Source: an uncultured Bacteroidia bacterium (GTDB taxonomy: Bacteria > Bacteroidota > Bacteroidia > Bacteroidales > F082). Taken from it: DNA of 64,000 bases. The translations under genes and the position numbers were made by a program. This document shows positions 8,021 through 16,303 of this stretch, piece after piece. Each line of letters opens with the position of its first letter. Position 1 is the stretch's first letter. The stretch is from contig CACXQV010000005.1 in assembly GCA_902769875.1 (NCBI GenBank), positions 1-64,000 of the forward strand, given 5' to 3'. A model generated the notes under the pieces. It made no database searches. It was not told the DNA's origin and worked only from the letters and a program-made list of their open reading frames with translations.

Positions 8021-9007
8021 ATGAAAAAAGTAGTAAGAATGTTGGGCCTGTGCGCCCTTGTTGCTCTTGCCTTCACATCGTGCAAGAAAAAAGAAACCAC
8101 CAACAGCACATTGACTTTCAAGGCCTCCATTACCCAACCTAAGTCTGAAGACAGGACTTATATATCGGGGACTAATATGATAGCTTGGACTAATGGTGAT
8201 GCGATTAAAGTGTTTGATGTCGATGCCACTAATTATGATTTCACGGTTAGCACCATTGGCGATCAGACATTGTATCAAGATGAAGAAGCCACTTTCGTGG
8301 TTAACGGAAACGAAAAAGTTGAATTTTTGAAGAATCTCCCAACTCCGAATAGCTATTCCGCTTTCTATCCTCAAGCTCAAGTAAATGGTAATAATGTGAC
8401 TATGACTATTCCTGCCACTCAAAATAGGTTGGCTGGATCGTATGTAGAGGGTTCTTTTGCCACAAACACCTATCCTATGTTTGGTGTGAATGACACTCTT
8501 CCTGGTTATGATAAGAAACACTTCAGCTTCCATAGCCATGCAGGCGTTTTGGAATTTGCTTTAGGAGCCCCTGTTGGCAGATATGTTAAAGTGAAGAGCA
8601 TCACTGTCACTGCTCCTGAGGGTGATGAATTGGTTGGAAAGATCACTTATCCTTTCAACTATCCTTTCACCGTGGCTTATGATCCGAACTATACTGGCTA
8701 TACAACGAGTGAGACTACTAACGAAGTCGAACTTCTGTGTGGTGATGGCGTTGTGCTTCCTAATGATGGAAGTGCTACCCAATATTTCCATATTGCACTC
8801 CTCAGAGATGCTTTGGGCGGAGGTTTCCATGTCGTGGTTAATGGTGATAAGGATGATCCTGCAGATTCTACCAATACCCTTGAGAATGTAGTGCTTTTCG
8901 AAGCTGATGTTACTTCCGAAATGAATACTATTCAGGCAGAGTTTGTTACCCAGCTTCCTCGTAAGTTTATCCCAGTTCCTGGTCAAGGTGGTGAACCTGC
9001 AAAATAA
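8021..9007 (+). CDS. Fimbrillin-like surface lipoprotein
   Basis: 328-residue exported lipoprotein with signal peptide and lipobox ALAFTSC (Cys near 22) followed by a Lys-rich stretch. The body has the look of the Mfa/FimA-type fimbrillin superfamily: YISGTNMIAWTNGDAIKVFD near 46-65, then FLKNLPTPNSYSAFYP and repeated beta strands with no cysteines. Such proteins polymerise on the cell surface after lipoprotein processing. No other pilus gene lies nearby, so it may be a lone fimbrillin-like lipoprotein. Base composition is more AT-rich than its neighbours and codon use is looser, which suggests accessory status. A strong hairpin terminator follows. Confidence 0.65.
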   Translation: MKKVVRMLGLCALVALAFTSCKKKETTNSTLTFKASITQPKSEDRTYISGTNMIAWTNGDAIKVFDVDATNYDFTVSTIGDQTLYQDEEATFVVNGNEKVEFLKNLPTPNSYSAFYPQAQVNGNNVTMTIPATQNRLAGSYVEGSFATNTYPMFGVNDTLPGYDKKHFSFHSHAGVLEFALGAPVGRYVKVKSITVTAPEGDELVGKITYPFNYPFTVAYDPNYTGYTTSETTNEVELLCGDGVVLPNDGSATQYFHIALLRDALGGGFHVVVNGDKDDPADSTNTLENVVLFEADVTSEMNTIQAEFVTQLPRKFIPVPGQGGEPAK

Positions 9008-9040
9008 ACAGGTAGAATTTTTATAAGAGTATAACTTTAG

Positions 9041-9077
9041 AAAAGAAGCCACTCGCGAGGGTGGCTTCTTTTGTTTT
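9041..9077 (+). terminator. Hairpin terminator of the fimbrillin-like gene
   Basis: AAAAGAAGCCAC pairs with GTGGCTTCTTTT around a short loop, followed by GTTTT. It separates the gene from the repeat array that begins at 9085. Confidence 0.75.
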
Positions 9078-9084
9078 ATGGCCC

Positions 9085-9380
9085 GCATTCGGCCCGAATG
9101 CGACAAGGAAAAAGCAGGTCTGCATTCGGCTCGAATGCGACTATAAAATAAAGGTTCGCATTCGGCTCGAATGCAATAGATTGGATGCAATACGCACGCA
9201 TTCGGGCCGAATGCTTGCCGGTTTCGGGCTTTCTGCTTGCCGGTTTCGGGCCGAATGCTTGCCGGTTTCGGGCCGCATTCGATATGCATTCGGGCTTTCT
9301 GCTTGCCGGTTTCGGGCTTTCTGCTTGCCGCATTCGGGCCGAATGCAGACCGGTTTCGAGCCGAATGTTTGCCAATTCTT
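9085..9380. repeat. 22-bp-phased palindromic repeat array
   Basis: Three palindromes of the type GCATTCGGCYCGAATGC begin at 9085, 9122 and 9158. From 9198 the array becomes strictly periodic: the core [AT]TTCGGG starts at 9200, 9222, 9244, 9266, 9288, 9310, 9332 and, as TTTCGAG, 9354, each exactly 22 bases apart. The second half of the unit alternates between CCGAATGC and CTTTCTGC, and the linker is mostly TTGCCGG. The reading frames across it are translations of the repeat, not genes. It fills the gap between the fimbrillin terminator and the AAA ATPase stop codon. Confidence 0.9.
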
Positions 9381-9491
9381 TCCTATAACGAATAACAAAA
9401 AACAATAGCAATCAGGTAATTTGACAAATGAAAAGATTAGTGGCAATTAAAGTTTCTCACTTTAGTGATTGGTTGAGGTGTCGCGTTTGTT

Positions 9492-10934
9492 TCAAGTGAA
9501 CAAACTGCCGAGGGTTATTGTTTGCTGAATCACTCCGCTGTGGGCGTTTGGCTTAAGCCCAACGGTTGTAACAAGCGTCAGATGAACGACTTGCTTGAAC
9601 GATAAGTGCTCCTGAAGTGTTGCGATTCGTGCCCTGAGTTTCATTTCGTCTTCGGCTGTCGGCTCATATTCTTTCGATATGAATTTCATTTCGCACAGGT
9701 TGACCACTCTGTCGTCTCGGACGATGAGCATATCGATTTGCGCTCCGTTGTGGTCGTCGTCGCTTCTCACTATCCAAGCCGATTCGGTTGACGCCACGTT
9801 TTCGACCCCCAATGCCCTTTTGATTTGCCTGATATGCTGGAAGCAAACCTGCTCGAAAGAGAGCCCTCTCCAAGCGTTGATTGTCGGCATGTTTTGGTTG
9901 CGCTGCCAAAAAGTGGGATCTGTGATGTGCTGGTCTTCGATGAAGTGTAAGTAAAACTTGCAAAAGCAGTCGGTGAGTTTGTATCTGATTTCCTTTTTGC
10001 TTCGTCCGAAAGGGTGATAATGGGCAATGAAGTCGCTGGCGGCAAGCGTTTCGAGCATCTTGGTGAAGCTGCCTCCTGGATTGATTCCGAGGCTTTTGGT
10101 CAGTTCTTCGCGAGTGTAGCCCGTGTGCCTTCTTGCAAGCAGTTTCACGGTCGATATGTAGTCGTCCGGATTGATAAACAATGAGCCGAACAGCCTCTGA
10201 AATTCCATTTTGAGCTTTGCGTTTTTTGCAAACAGCAACAAATCAATGTTTTGTGCGAGGCTTTTCCCTTTTTGGAAATAATTGAGATAGTAGGGAATGC
10301 CCCCGAAAATCATATAAGCCTCGACTATGTCGTAGTCGGACAGGGCGATGCCTTTCATTTCAAAAAAGGCCTTGCTTTCGGCTATGGTGAAAGGCGACAG
10401 TTTGATTTGCCATGTCAGGCGGTCATATAGCCCCCCTTTGTTGTTGATGAGGTTGTCGAGCATCCACGAGGTTGCACTACCGCAAACGATGAGCATCACT
10501 CGGTCGCGCCAAGCTCCCCATGTGTTCCAGAAATGCTCGAAAGCGACCATGAACTTGGAGCGAGGTGTGTCCATCCATGGCAATTCATCGATGAAAATCA
10601 CCTGCCGTCGCCCGTCGTTGATTTGATCAAGAAGTTGTCCTAACATAAGGAAGGCTTCGCTCCATGTTTTGGGACAATGGCTTTCGTCCAGGCCTTGTTG
10701 CGTCAGGCTCGAGTAGAAAGCGTCAAGTTGGTCTTTCATACCTATTTTGCGTTCCTTGTCGAAAGGCGATACTCCGCTGTGATAAAAAGCCATCTTGTTT
10801 TGGAAAAGCTCTTTTACGAGAAAGGTTTTGCCTACCCGCCTGCGGCCATATATGGCGACAAATTCGGGTTTCCCGCTGTCATAGAGGTTGTTAAGCTCCT
10901 CTATTTCCTGTTTTCTTCCGATGATTTTGCTCAT
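9492..10934 (-). CDS. AAA ATPase with DUF234/PD-(D/E)XK-like C-terminal domain, copy 1
   Basis: 480 residues from MSKIIGRKQEIEEL. Walker A GRRRVGKT is at 30-37 and Walker B VIFIDELPW at 112-120; GSATSWM is sensor-like. A winged-helix segment follows (GYTREELTKSLGI) and the C-terminal domain holds QIDMLIV and NLCEMKF, the acidic-x-Lys pattern of the PD-(D/E)XK nuclease fold seen in the archaeal-type ATPase/DUF234 family. The frame is open to 11051, but that part is only array sequence and lies upstream of the -7 box at 10956-10963. The family occurs widely in Bacteroidota accessory DNA; its function is unsettled. It is paralogous to 21080-22522. Confidence 0.85.
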   Translation of the reverse strand: MSKIIGRKQEIEELNNLYDSGKPEFVAIYGRRRVGKTFLVKELFQNKMAFYHSGVSPFDKERKIGMKDQLDAFYSSLTQQGLDESHCPKTWSEAFLMLGQLLDQINDGRRQVIFIDELPWMDTPRSKFMVAFEHFWNTWGAWRDRVMLIVCGSATSWMLDNLINNKGGLYDRLTWQIKLSPFTIAESKAFFEMKGIALSDYDIVEAYMIFGGIPYYLNYFQKGKSLAQNIDLLLFAKNAKLKMEFQRLFGSLFINPDDYISTVKLLARRHTGYTREELTKSLGINPGGSFTKMLETLAASDFIAHYHPFGRSKKEIRYKLTDCFCKFYLHFIEDQHITDPTFWQRNQNMPTINAWRGLSFEQVCFQHIRQIKRALGVENVASTESAWIVRSDDDHNGAQIDMLIVRDDRVVNLCEMKFISKEYEPTAEDEMKLRARIATLQEHLSFKQVVHLTLVTTVGLKPNAHSGVIQQTITLGSLFT

Positions 10935-10946
10935 TTTTTGTCCTTT

Positions 10947-11097
10947 ATTCAGCCGCAAAGATACAAAATTATTGTTATCCGGCTGAATATAACCCCCTAT
11001 ATTTAGCCAGAACTCGAAAAAAAATGTTGTTCCGGCTGAATATAACCCCATTTATTCAGCCGGAACAAGGTGTTTTGGTGCTGTTCCGGCTGAATAT
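10947..11097. repeat. Private dyad array of AAA ATPase copy 1 (53/54-bp period)
   Basis: CCGGCTGAATAT starts at 10979, 11032 and 11086; its inverse ATTCAGCCG, ATTTAGCCAG, ATTCAGCCGG starts at 10947, 11001 and 11054. Distances are 53, 54 and 54, 53. One pair forms a perfect 15-bp stem, TGTTCCGGCTGAATA with its complement around 10 bases. The array lies between the ATPase start and the end of the pseudouridine synthase gene. Confidence 0.9.
10956..10963 (-). promoter_or_regulatory. -7 box of AAA ATPase copy 1
   Basis: CAAAGATA, read TATCTTTG on the minus strand, 22 bases before the ATG. The first copy of the private dyad repeat (ATTCAGCCG, 10947-10955) abuts it on the transcript side and would span the start of transcription, as an operator would. 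Confidence 0.6.
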
Positions 11098-11101
11098 GGC
11101 T

Positions 11102-12160
11102 TCATTCCTCCAACAGATTCCGTGCTTTTAGGTAAGTCCGCCATTTACCCAACACTTGGGTCATATCGTCGGGCAGGTCGGAAACGAACATCATCTGCTC
11201 GCCTGTGGTTGGATGCACGAAGCCCAACTCCTTGGCGTGCAGGGCGTGTCGCGGCATGATTTTGAAACAATTGTCGATGAATTGTTTGTATTTCGAGAAG
11301 GTGGTGCCTTTCAGTATGACGTCGCCGCCGTACATCGCATCGTTGAACAGGGGATGCCCGATATATTGCGAATGGACACGAATCTGGTGGGTGCGGCCTG
11401 TTTCCAATTGGTATTCGTTAAGTGTCACATAGCCAAAACGTTCCAAAACCCTCCAATGCGTGATGGCTTCCTTGCCGTTTTCGCCGAAGGGATAGACGGT
11501 CATTTTGCGTCGGTCGGCATTGCTGCGCCCGATGTTGCCCACGATGGTGCCTTCATCCTCGTCGAAGTCGCCCCAAACCAATGCATGGTAGCGGCGGTGG
11601 ATGGTGTGCTCGAAGAACTGGTGAGCCAACACGGCTTGCGCAGTTTCGTTTTTCGCCACAATCATCAGGCCCGTGGTGTCCTTGTCGATGCGGTGGACGA
11701 GATAACCGTAGTGGTTTTCGATGTTTTGCCCGGTTTGTTCGAAATAATAGGCCAAGCCGTTGAGCAAGGTGTGGTCGAAATTGCCGTGGCCGGGGTGTAC
11801 CACCAAACCTGCCTGCTTGTTGATGACAATCACATCGTCGTCTTCGTGGACGATGTTCAGCGGAATCTCTTGCGGCTTGATGTCGGTTTCGCGTGGCGGA
11901 TAGGTGAACACGATGGAAATCACGTCGTTGGGCCTCACCTTGTAGTTTTGCTTCACAGGCTTGTTGTTCACCAAAATGTTGCCCGCCTTGGCCGCATTTT
12001 GGACTCGGTTGCGCGAGATGTTGGAGATGTGGTTGGTCAGGTAAAGGTCGATGCGCTCCACCTGTTGCCCTTGGTCGACCACAAAGCGGATGTGTTCGTA
12101 TAGTTCGCTGCCTTCTTCAGCCAATTCGTTGTCTATGATTTCGTTGAGGTCGTCGTTCAT
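11102..12160 (-). CDS. rluD: RluD-type 23S rRNA pseudouridine synthase
   Basis: Isomerises uridines of 23S rRNA (in RluD, positions in helix 69) to pseudouridine. The 352-residue protein has an S4 RNA-binding domain near 34-95 (RIDLYLTNHISNISRNRVQN) and the RluA-type catalytic domain with HRIDKDTTGL, whose Asp is the nucleophile, then ETGRTHQIRVH. Its start codon overlaps the stop codon of the T9SS gene by four bases, so it is translationally coupled as the last gene of the PASTA, T9SS, pseudouridine synthase operon. Site specificity within the RluA/C/D family is inferred, so the symbol is tentative. Confidence 0.85.
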   Translation of the reverse strand: MNDDLNEIIDNELAEEGSELYEHIRFVVDQGQQVERIDLYLTNHISNISRNRVQNAAKAGNILVNNKPVKQNYKVRPNDVISIVFTYPPRETDIKPQEIPLNIVHEDDDVIVINKQAGLVVHPGHGNFDHTLLNGLAYYFEQTGQNIENHYGYLVHRIDKDTTGLMIVAKNETAQAVLAHQFFEHTIHRRYHALVWGDFDEDEGTIVGNIGRSNADRRKMTVYPFGENGKEAITHWRVLERFGYVTLNEYQLETGRTHQIRVHSQYIGHPLFNDAMYGGDVILKGTTFSKYKQFIDNCFKIMPRHALHAKELGFVHPTTGEQMMFVSDLPDDMTQVLGKWRTYLKARNLLEE

Positions 12161-14277
12161 TTCTCGATGATGAATTTTTGGTTGATAACTCGGCCTTCTT
12201 CCGTGGTGATGCTGATGAAATACAAGCCGTTGCCAAGCGAATTGAGCGGGATTTCGCTTCGGTATTCGCTTTGAAACACCTTGCGTCCCGTGATGTCGTA
12301 AATGCTGATTCGGCCATTGCCGAAATCGCCCTCAAGGTGCAGAATGTTGCTTGCGGGATTGGGATAAATCGCTATGGCCTCTGAGCCTGTCGAAGGGCCA
12401 TTCTCTTCAACGCCAATAAAATAGGATGGACCTATCACCGGACGAATCATCAATGAGCCGCTTTTGCTGCTGGGTTGCCATGAACCGTTGGTGTTGATGA
12501 AATTGTATTGGCTGTTGTCAATCGAAGCATCGAACCCGATGTTGATGAGGGCGTCGCTGCGTTGCTCGATTCCGATGTAGAATGCGCTGGAAGTCACCAC
12601 GGTACGGTCGAACTCATAATAAGAGAAACGGTAAATCTGTTCTTGCCATTGCGGGCGTTGGTTGGCGAGGCGGTAGATTTCGTCGCCGGGCTTGCCGTTC
12701 TCGTCTTTCCAGACCACGATGTCGAAAAACTTGTTGTTGGCATCGTTAAGTGTGTGGTTGAAAAGCAGTTGCACGCCTTGGATGGTGTCGTAGTCAGTCA
12801 CGTCGAAGCGCACGGCGAACTTGGCGCCGGCGGGACGCACGCCGAAACCTAACTCTGGAATGCCGTCGTCGTAGGCGTAATAGTTGTACATCCCTACGCG
12901 GTAAATCATCGAATCTGTCAGAGGCGGAGTGCAGGCCGAGTCGTAAATGTAATGGCTGATCTGGTAGGAAATCGAATCGCGCCACAAATCGAGTGCAAAC
13001 AGCTCACCCACATAGGGACAGGCTGGCGATTCACCATATTCGGGGCATTGCAGATACCCTGACTGCTTGTAAGGATGGATGATTTCTGTTTCCAAATGGC
13101 GCTCATAATGATGGTTGCCGCTGATTTGTTGCACCTTATAATAATAGTGCGCCTCGTGGTCTATCCCATCGAGGTTGGCGATGTCGAGTTCGAGGTTCTC
13201 GCGCATCGACGAATTGGGATTGACGCGATATTGGCGGTAGGGGATGGCTTGGTAGCGGCTGAAGAACGAAGGCCGTTTCCCTGAGAAGGTCAGCATGGGA
13301 TAGTCGGTGTCGTTGATGGAGCGGTTGACGTTCAAGTAAACGAAGTCGATGTTCCAGTTGTCCTCGTTGCTGCGGTTGCTGGGCAGCGAGGAGTTGACGA
13401 TGCTGGCATAATTGTGGAAACGGAAATAGAAGTCGTCGCGGAAAAACTTCAGGTCGCGGATGGGAATCATGACCTGTTTGAAATATTGGCCGTTGTTTTC
13501 AGCCATGAAAGACTCCAAGGGCTGCCCCGGCACACTCCAGATGTGATACCAAGTGGTGTCGGCCACGGTGGTGAAAACCGAGTCGCAAGGTATGGCCATT
13601 TGGCCTTGGGTATTAGGGGTCAGTGTGTCGGTGATGATGGCGTAAAGGCCTGTGTCGCAGCCATCGAAGGCCCACACCGTGTCGCCGGGAAACAGCGTGT
13701 CGACCTGCATTTGGGCGAAAATCTCTTCTATGCTGTAGTTTTTGTAATCAAGATAAAGGAATTCTTCACGCTCGGTAGTGGTGCCGAACTGAAGTACCAG
13801 CGAATCCTGCGCCTCGGGCGGGTTGCCGTTGCCTTGGGGCTGGTAGTAGAAGCTGAGATAGATGGAGTCGGCAGGGGTCAGTGCGCGAGGTTCGGGATCC
13901 ATGATGGAGTCGAGGCGGATGCGCACCGAAGTGAGGTGTTCAGCCACAAAAGCGTTGCTGATGGCATAGTCATAAACCCGTCCGTTGGCGTCGAGCACGT
14001 CCAAGGTGACGCCGTTTCGGTTGGGCGGACACAGCGGAAAGCCGTCGTTCACCGTCGCGTTGTTGTCGGTCCATTTCGTCGAATCGGGATAAAATGTGTT
14101 GTGGCTGAAGTCGTCGAAGAAAGGAAGGAAACGAGCCTCGGCCACGCGGTTTCTCTTGGGCGCTTTATCGTTGCCTGAGCGGAAAGGGGTCAGTATTTCT
14201 TGGGCCGAGGCTTGGCTGCCGATGCAACCAAAAGCCAAAACCAAAGCGAGAACCTTAAAAACTGTCTTCAAATTCAT
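12157..14277 (-). CDS. T9SS type A sorting domain protein
   Basis: 706-residue exported protein from MNLKTVFKVLALVLAFGCIG with signal peptide cut after ASA-Q. The long middle part is beta-rich, with aromatic and Asp-rich segments and no catalytic motif that I recognise. The last 75 residues form the T9SS type A C-terminal domain: YPNPASN, then ISIYDITGRKVF and GLYFIS. It is thus exported by the Sec system and then by the type IX machinery, and probably attached to the surface. Its 5' end overlaps the end of the PASTA gene by about 23 bases. A GAGCCTGTCGAAGGGCC repeat encodes GPSTGSE just before the sorting domain. Confidence 0.85.
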   Translation of the reverse strand: MNLKTVFKVLALVLAFGCIGSQASAQEILTPFRSGNDKAPKRNRVAEARFLPFFDDFSHNTFYPDSTKWTDNNATVNDGFPLCPPNRNGVTLDVLDANGRVYDYAISNAFVAEHLTSVRIRLDSIMDPEPRALTPADSIYLSFYYQPQGNGNPPEAQDSLVLQFGTTTEREEFLYLDYKNYSIEEIFAQMQVDTLFPGDTVWAFDGCDTGLYAIITDTLTPNTQGQMAIPCDSVFTTVADTTWYHIWSVPGQPLESFMAENNGQYFKQVMIPIRDLKFFRDDFYFRFHNYASIVNSSLPSNRSNEDNWNIDFVYLNVNRSINDTDYPMLTFSGKRPSFFSRYQAIPYRQYRVNPNSSMRENLELDIANLDGIDHEAHYYYKVQQISGNHHYERHLETEIIHPYKQSGYLQCPEYGESPACPYVGELFALDLWRDSISYQISHYIYDSACTPPLTDSMIYRVGMYNYYAYDDGIPELGFGVRPAGAKFAVRFDVTDYDTIQGVQLLFNHTLNDANNKFFDIVVWKDENGKPGDEIYRLANQRPQWQEQIYRFSYYEFDRTVVTSSAFYIGIEQRSDALINIGFDASIDNSQYNFINTNGSWQPSSKSGSLMIRPVIGPSYFIGVEENGPSTGSEAIAIYPNPASNILHLEGDFGNGRISIYDITGRKVFQSEYRSEIPLNSLGNGLYFISITTEEGRVINQKFIIEK
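12381..12399. repeat. Short dispersed repeat GAGCYTGTCGAA, copy 2 (inside a gene)
   Basis: CTGAGCCTGTCGAAGGGCC on the plus strand, read on the minus strand as part of GPSTGSE between the body and the sorting domain of the T9SS protein. It adds codons without breaking the frame. Confidence 0.6.
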
Positions 14278-15148
14278 AATCGGTGGTTTCTGTGGATTCT
14301 TTGTTTCTATTTGTTTCAATTTCAAACATTTGCGGAAGATTGGCCAACGAGTCTTCGTGCAAGAGCTCATTCATCGCTTTCTTGAAGTCCAAGGTCTTGC
14401 TGGAGTGGTACACCAAATGGATGCAGGTTCCGGCATCTACCGAGCCTGAGCTTGGGCCGGGGCTCATGCGTCTGATGCACATATTTTTCAGGCTGTCGTT
14501 GTCCTCATATTCTTCGGTGCCGATATTGAGTCCGGCAAGGTTGAGCAGGCGTTTTGCGTCGGCGGCAGGCTTGCCGATGAGGTTGGGCACCTTCACCTTC
14601 GATTTGTCTTGCCCGATGCCCACTCGAAGCACGATCTTGCTGCCTTTGACGAGCTCCGTACCTTCTTCGATAGGCTTTCCTTGATAGAATTGCTCGATGA
14701 TGTTGTTTTTGTACTTATAGTCCACATAATCAAGGTAATCCACTTCGAGTCCGCTGGATTCCAAACGTCCGATGGCTTCGCGCAACGAAATACCTTTCAG
14801 GTTGGGCATCACGGTCTTCTCAGGGGTCACGGCCACGATGATGGCATAAACGTTGCGCCCTTTCTTGATTTTCGAACCGGGCAACGGGTCTTGTTGATAG
14901 ATGCTTCCCGGCTGCTGCCCCTTGGGATAAACGCTGTCAATGAGGATGAAATGGAAGTCATTCGAGTGTTCGCGCTTCACCTCACGATAGTCCTGTCCCA
15001 CGAAATCGGGCATCGCATACACCTCGTCGTGGCGTGTGTATCTGTCTAAGATCCTGAATGTTAGCCATAGCAAAACGCCACACAACGCCAATATGATGAG
15101 CAAGTTGACATAAAATTTCTTTTCCTTGAGAAACTGCAAACGTCCCAT
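14255..15148 (-). CDS. PASTA domain-containing membrane protein
   Basis: 297 residues: a short cytoplasmic start, one membrane helix (VNLLIILALCGVLLWLTFRI, near 14-33), then three PASTA repeats outside: MPDFVGQDYREV, MPNLKGISLREAIGRL and VPNLIGKPAADAKRLL. PASTA domains bind muropeptides or beta-lactam-like ligands. There is no kinase domain and no transpeptidase domain, so this is a stand-alone PASTA protein. It diverges from ddl, an enzyme of peptidoglycan precursor synthesis, and leads an operon with a T9SS cargo and a pseudouridine synthase. The ddl and PASTA pairing supports a cell-wall role, but the exact job is unknown. Confidence 0.88.
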   Translation of the reverse strand: MGRLQFLKEKKFYVNLLIILALCGVLLWLTFRILDRYTRHDEVYAMPDFVGQDYREVKREHSNDFHFILIDSVYPKGQQPGSIYQQDPLPGSKIKKGRNVYAIIVAVTPEKTVMPNLKGISLREAIGRLESSGLEVDYLDYVDYKYKNNIIEQFYQGKPIEEGTELVKGSKIVLRVGIGQDKSKVKVPNLIGKPAADAKRLLNLAGLNIGTEEYEDNDSLKNMCIRRMSPGPSSGSVDAGTCIHLVYHSSKTLDFKKAMNELLHEDSLANLPQMFEIETNRNKESTETTDYEFEDSF

Positions 15149-15242
15149 ATCTCTATTTTTACTATTTTAGCCGTGTTTTTTACAACTCAATTTTGAGTGT
15201 TTTTATTGTTATGAAGATTAAACCGACAAAATTACAAAAAAT

Positions 15243-16214
15243 ATGAAAAATGTGGCAATTATTTGTGGTGGAGATTCGGGCGAGTTCGAAATTTCCGTAA
15301 AAAGTGCTCAAGTGGTGAAGCAGAATCTGAATCCTGAACTGTTTGATTCCAAGATTGTTGTGGTTTCCAAGAAAGGATGGTATTGCGTTTTGAAGGATGG
15401 CACCCATTTGGAGGTCGACAAGAATGATTTTTCCATCCAAGTAAACGGGCACAAGATGAAGTTCGACGTGGCGTTCAATGCGGTGCATGGCGAACCGGGC
15501 GAAAACGGACCTCTTTCGGGTTATTTGGATTTGCTTGGCATACCTTGCACTTCTTCGCCTTTGACCACTTGCGCCCTCACGTTCCACAAGGATTTTTGCA
15601 AGCGCGTTGTGGCTTCCTACGGCGTCAAAGTGGCTCCTTCGATACTGATTAATGAGGGCGAGAAATACGATGCCGATGCCATTATTGGTGAACTTGGCTT
15701 GCCACTTTTTGTGAAACCTACCTGCAACGGATCCAGCGTGGGCGTGACCAAGGTGAAGAAGGCTGAAGAGCTTGCCCCTGCCATTTTTACGGCGCGAGCG
15801 GCTGGCCGTCAGGTGATGTGCGAGAAATTTGTCGACGGTCGCGAGTTCGGCTGTGGCGCGATGAATTTCAAGGGCAATATGATGGTGTTCCCGTTGACCG
15901 AGATTTGCAGCAAGAACGAATTCTTCGATTATGAGGCAAAATATACCGCCGGCAAGTGCGATGAGATTACTCCAGCCCAAGTGGATGAGGCCATCGAGAG
16001 CGAAATCAAGTCGACCACGGCAATGTTGTATGGGAAGTTGGAATGCAAAGGCTTTGTCCGTATGGACTACATCGTCAGCGACGAAGGCGTGTTTTTCATC
16101 GAGGCGAACATTGTTCCGGGAATGTCGGAAGCCAGCATCATCCCCGCGCAGGCGCGATGCTTCGGCCTGACCTTGGGGCAGTTGTTCGAGATGGCGATAG
16201 AGAATGCGTTATAA
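15243..16214 (+). CDS. ddl: D-alanine--D-alanine ligase
   Basis: Joins two D-alanines with ATP to make the dipeptide end of peptidoglycan precursors. The 323-residue ATP-grasp protein has an N-terminal GGDSGEFEISVKSA (the family HEISV region, with His replaced by Phe-Glu), AVHGEPGENGPLSGYLDLLGIP, the ATP-grasp core VKPTCNGSSVGVTKV, and EANIVPGMSEASIIP at the substrate-binding end. Length fits short Ddl enzymes. It starts about 95 bases from the divergent PASTA gene; its stop codon meets a palindromic element shared with the end of frr. Confidence 0.93.
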   Translation: MKNVAIICGGDSGEFEISVKSAQVVKQNLNPELFDSKIVVVSKKGWYCVLKDGTHLEVDKNDFSIQVNGHKMKFDVAFNAVHGEPGENGPLSGYLDLLGIPCTSSPLTTCALTFHKDFCKRVVASYGVKVAPSILINEGEKYDADAIIGELGLPLFVKPTCNGSSVGVTKVKKAEELAPAIFTARAAGRQVMCEKFVDGREFGCGAMNFKGNMMVFPLTEICSKNEFFDYEAKYTAGKCDEITPAQVDEAIESEIKSTTAMLYGKLECKGFVRMDYIVSDEGVFFIEANIVPGMSEASIIPAQARCFGLTLGQLFEMAIENAL

Positions 16215-16303
16215 TTCGGAATTATGAAAGCGGAATGCGGAATGAAGCGAAACCTTGCAGCACATCGCGACATTCCGCATCCCTAATTCCGCATTCCGCA
16301 TTA
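16213..16303. repeat. Palindromic element filling the ddl-frr gap
   Basis: Arms containing GCGGAATGCGGAATG and CATTCCGCATCCC/GCATTCCGC are inverted around about 30 bases. The element occupies the whole convergent space between the two stop codons and can act as a transcription barrier for both genes. It resembles dispersed intergenic palindromes rather than a simple terminator, since no T run follows. Confidence 0.65.

Noticed and set aside
9085-9380. CRISPR array
   Set aside because: Units of 22 bases are directly adjacent or overlap in sequence; there are no unique spacers of 30-40 bases and no cas gene.
9076-9411. Open frames of about 60-115 codons across the repeat array on both strands
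   Set aside because: They translate the palindromic repeat itself (repeated RAECLPVSG-like words) and have no start context or neighbours.
15180-15980. 266-codon open frame antisense to ddl
   Set aside because: Shadow of ddl; its apparent N-terminus lies inside the ATP-grasp core of the real gene.
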